DNA of 35,086 nt from Mesorhizobium sp. B2-7-1 (lineage in GTDB: Bacteria > Pseudomonadota > Alphaproteobacteria > Rhizobiales > Rhizobiaceae). The stretch is from contig NZ_VFUA01000070.1 in assembly GCF_006440735.1 (NCBI RefSeq), forward strand, positions 1 to 35,086. Reading direction: 5' to 3'. Made by a program: the position numbers and the translations under genes. Positions 32,984-35,086 of this stretch are shown here, in pieces; position 1 is the stretch's first letter, and each line of letters opens with the position of its first letter. The notes beneath the pieces were generated by a model that saw nothing but the letters and a program-made list of their open reading frames with translations, did not search any database and was not told where the DNA came from.

Positions 32984-33466
32984 TCATTCCTGTGGCGTGC
33001 TCAGTCGCCGGTACGAGACGCCGTCGAATGTTGCCGTCACGAAGCTCTTGACCGACATCTTGCGCTTGCGCCCGTCGCTGCAGGCATAAAGTGGCCAGCC
33101 GGCTTCGCTGCATTCGCTGGCCACGCAGATGCGGGCCACGCAGTTCCCCATGGTCAGCCGGAAGCCGCCTTTGCCGGCAAAGCCCTGCAGCAGGCTGCCG
33201 TCCGCCGAGCGCCATGTCCGTTGCTGGAATTCTGGCCGCAATGCCAGCGGTTCGAGCGGGGCGGCGAGATCGGCTGTGCCAATGGCATCGGCCAGCAACA
33301 GACGGTAGCGCGCCATTCCGGTCGTGTAGGCGGTCACGAGATCGGACTCACCCGAATAAGTCGTCGCCAGGTCGGAGCGGTCGAATAGATGGGACATGCG
33401 CGTGTCTGCCTCTGTCGGCCCCATCAGGGCAACCAGGGCGACAAAGGCCAGGCAAGCGCGCGACAT
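32984..33466 (-). CDS. Small secreted protein of unknown function
   Basis: I do not recognise a family. From ATG 33466 the product has 160 residues. Residues 1-20 look like a signal peptide (MSRACLAFVALVALMGPTEA). The mature part begins around DTRMSHLFDRSDLATTYSGE, has a helix-like MARYRLLLADAIGTADLAAP, and ends in a segment with four cysteines (MGNCVARICVASECSEAGWP, then YACSDGRKRKMSVKSF), compatible with two disulfides in the periplasm. The frame is open far upstream to 34015, but that part overlaps the BTAD gene in another frame and is unlikely to be coding. It lies 89 bases downstream of the BTAD gene on the same strand. Confidence 0.65.
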   Translation of the reverse strand: MSRACLAFVALVALMGPTEADTRMSHLFDRSDLATTYSGESDLVTAYTTGMARYRLLLADAIGTADLAAPLEPLALRPEFQQRTWRSADGSLLQGFAGKGGFRLTMGNCVARICVASECSEAGWPLYACSDGRKRKMSVKSFVTATFDGVSYRRLSTPQE

Positions 33467-33555
33467 CTCGATTTCCAGCAGCCATGCATATCCGGGCGTG
33501 CCAGCGCCCCCGGCTGCCTGCCTTACCATCTCGCCGATTGGCCTCCGGCGCAAGA

Positions 33556-35086
33556 TCAGCCGTGGCTTCCCATCCGCGCCAGGCATCGGGCCTGGTCGCG
33601 GGGCCGCCCAAGCTCTTCGTAGCGGCCGGCCGCCTCTTCGAAGGCGGCGAGCGCGCGCACTTCCTTGTCCTGTGCCCGCCGCTGCACGCCGCGCGCTTCC
33701 CAAAGGGCCGCCGCCCAAGGACCGCCTTGCCACATGCCGGCGATGCGTTCGGCGTCGTTCAGGCGGCGGTCGACCTGTTCCAACTCGCCTGCTTCGGCAA
33801 GCGCGATCGCCGAGGCGGTGCGCAGTGCCATCGAGCAGGGCTGGCAGGCGCCCGGTGTCAACAGCCGGTCGCCTGCGAGGATTTCTTCGGCCACCATCTT
33901 CGGCGTCGATGCCGCTCGCACGGCCAACGCCTGCATGCGCATGATGAGGTGCGGCGAAAGCCATGAACGTTCGGCATCGCTGAGGCCGCGCTGGATCAGC
34001 CGGCTGGCGCGCCATTTCTGGCCGCGCTCCAGGGCGATCTCGGCCAGCCGCTCGATGGCCAGGACGCGGCCGGCGACCGCATCCGCCGCGAGCAGCAGCC
34101 GCTCTGCTTCGGTGAGGAATTGCTCGGCCCTGTCGAGCTCACCCGAAAAAAGCGCCGCCTCGCCGAGAAGCAGGCAGGCGAGACCTCGCCCGGCGTTCGA
34201 TTCCGCTTGCTCAGCGACAGCGAGCAGCTCCTCGGCCAGTCCCGCGACTTCGGCATGACCCTTGGCGCTGCACAGACAGAACTCGGACAGGCACAGATGC
34301 CCATCGAAGACATGTTGCACGAAGGCCGGCTTGGCGCGCACCCATTCGATGAATTCGGACCGGAATAATTGTGGCCATCGCGCCTGCATCATCGAGGCAA
34401 GCCCCAGCAGCGCGCTCGCCTCGCCGACCTCGCGCGGCAGGTCGGCGCCCAGCGCCAGATCGCGCGTCTGCCGTGCGATCTCGCTTGCCTTGTCGAACTC
34501 GCCGCTCTGCAGGTGCACCAGGCCCCAGGCCAGCGAGGTGCGGATGCGTTCTGAGGGGTTGACTGTCTCCGCGCCGGAAAGCGCCAGCGCCTTCTCGTAA
34601 AGCGCGATGGTCGCCGCGCTCGGCCCGACACCGATCTCGGCATGCAGATTGTCGCGCAGCTGGTTGAACTGGCGGATCGCTTCGACCCGGTTGCCGGCGT
34701 CGAGTGCCATCTGCATCAGTGCGCATTGCGCCTGCTCCTCCGCCGGGTCGAGCGCGATCAGCCGCTGCCACAGGCCGCCGGCGCGCAACAGGTCGCTGTA
34801 GCGCTGCTGGATCTGCGCGCGCGGAGCGTCGAGCCATTCAACAAAAATGTCGTCTGGCAAAAGCCTGCCGCCATAAAGATCCGCGGCGTGTTCGAAAGCG
34901 CTCTTTTCGCTGCCCCGCAGCGCTGTCTTGGCGGCGGCCTCGAAGCCTTCGATATCGATCTCGAGCTCGGCATTGGGTGCAAGCGCGATGATGTCGTTGC
35001 TGATCGCGATGAGGTCGTGGGCACCGAGCGCGCGGCGTGCAGCGGCGGGCACAGGACAAGGAAGTGCGCGCGCTCGCCGCCTTCGA
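33556..35086 (-). CDS. BTAD/TPR-domain transcriptional regulator, N-terminus missing
   Basis: About 498 residues of a larger SARP/AfsR-like regulator. The bacterial transcriptional activator domain is clear near the start (YGGRLLPDDIFVEWLDAPRA, AEEQAQCALMQMALDAGNRV, IRQFNQLRDNLHAEIGVGPS). The remaining about 330 residues are alpha-helical TPR-like repeats, such as ESNAGRGLACLLLGEAALFS, AIERLAEIALERGQKWRASR and ALWEARGVQRRAQDKEVRAL. The expected N-terminal winged helix is not in the window. The frame stays open to the edge, but the last 60 bases are an exact inverted copy of 33638-33697 from this same gene, so everything upstream of about codon ALGAHDLIAISNDI is suspect and GTG 35052 is not a credible start. 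Confidence 0.78.
   Translation of the reverse strand, partial: RRRRARALPCPVPAAARRALGAHDLIAISNDIIALAPNAELEIDIEGFEAAAKTALRGSEKSAFEHAADLYGGRLLPDDIFVEWLDAPRAQIQQRYSDLLRAGGLWQRLIALDPAEEQAQCALMQMALDAGNRVEAIRQFNQLRDNLHAEIGVGPSAATIALYEKALALSGAETVNPSERIRTSLAWGLVHLQSGEFDKASEIARQTRDLALGADLPREVGEASALLGLASMMQARWPQLFRSEFIEWVRAKPAFVQHVFDGHLCLSEFCLCSAKGHAEVAGLAEELLAVAEQAESNAGRGLACLLLGEAALFSGELDRAEQFLTEAERLLLAADAVAGRVLAIERLAEIALERGQKWRASRLIQRGLSDAERSWLSPHLIMRMQALAVRAASTPKMVAEEILAGDRLLTPGACQPCSMALRTASAIALAEAGELEQVDRRLNDAERIAGMWQGGPWAAALWEARGVQRRAQDKEVRALAAFEEAAGRYEELGRPRDQARCLARMGSHG
33638..33697 (+). repeat. 60-bp perfect inverted repeat, internal copy
   Basis: This segment inside the BTAD/TPR gene is the exact reverse complement of 35027-35086. 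In the gene it encodes the natural-looking REARGVQRRAQDKEVRALAA region, so this is probably the genuine copy. Confidence 0.95.
35027..35086 (-). repeat. 60-bp perfect inverted repeat, terminal copy at the window edge
   Basis: All 60 bases match the reverse complement of 33638-33697 and the match runs to the last base given. Read on the plus strand it encodes the same RGVQRRAQDKEVRALAAF peptide as the internal copy. Most likely an assembly fold-back or shared graph overlap at a contig end. Confidence 0.9.

Noticed and set aside
32984..34015. Long 343-residue reading of the secreted-protein frame
   Set aside because: The upstream 183 codons overlap the BTAD/TPR gene in a different frame and look random; the signal peptide begins at 33466.

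Overview
The window looks like a chromosomal segment of a high-GC alphaproteobacterium of the Rhizobiales, most likely Mesorhizobium or a close relative. This is inferred from the ALAS-type hemA (C4 heme pathway), a rhizobial-type L-rhamnose locus (kinase, mutarotase, ABC transporter, DeoR regulator, fused aldolase/dehydrogenase, isomerase), a dctBD/dctA locus, and several families of short palindromic intergenic repeats that I recall from rhizobial genomes. I see no rRNA, tRNA, CRISPR array, prophage or insertion sequence.

Layout. 1-3441: an MFS efflux gene cut by the left edge, a divergent LysR regulator, a frameshifted O-methyltransferase and a divergent TetR regulator. 3452-6937: a very large hybrid histidine kinase with a sodium/solute-symporter-like membrane half. 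7213-11520: mscL, a class I/II aminotransferase, hemA (converging with the aminotransferase) and a galE-like epimerase. 11521-13016: tandem palindromic repeats, then a DadA-like D-amino acid dehydrogenase.

13027-23929 is the rhamnose locus. rhaR, rhaS, rhaT, rhaP, rhaQ, rhaM(U) and rhaK run leftward; rhaD and rhaI run rightward. The divergent rhaR/rhaD intergenic region carries a striking pair of inverted 20-bp arms that I propose as RhaR operators. Together the genes give uptake, mutarotation, isomerisation to rhamnulose, phosphorylation, cleavage to DHAP plus lactaldehyde, and oxidation of lactaldehyde.

24163-26251: gamma-glutamyltransferase and a small membrane protein. 26468-31256: dctD, dctB and divergent dctA, with a good sigma-54 promoter and two candidate DctD sites between dctB and dctA. 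31403-35086: a histidine phosphatase, an RsuA/RluB-type pseudouridine synthase, a small secreted protein of unknown function and a BTAD/TPR regulator running off the right edge.

The last 60 bases are a perfect reverse complement of 33638-33697, inside the same gene. This looks like an assembly fold-back, or the window ending at a contig end. I found no convincing wholly new biological system. The most useful leads are the symmetric rha operators, repeat elements placed at rha operon junctions, an attenuator-like leader before mscL, and the symporter-like hybrid kinase.
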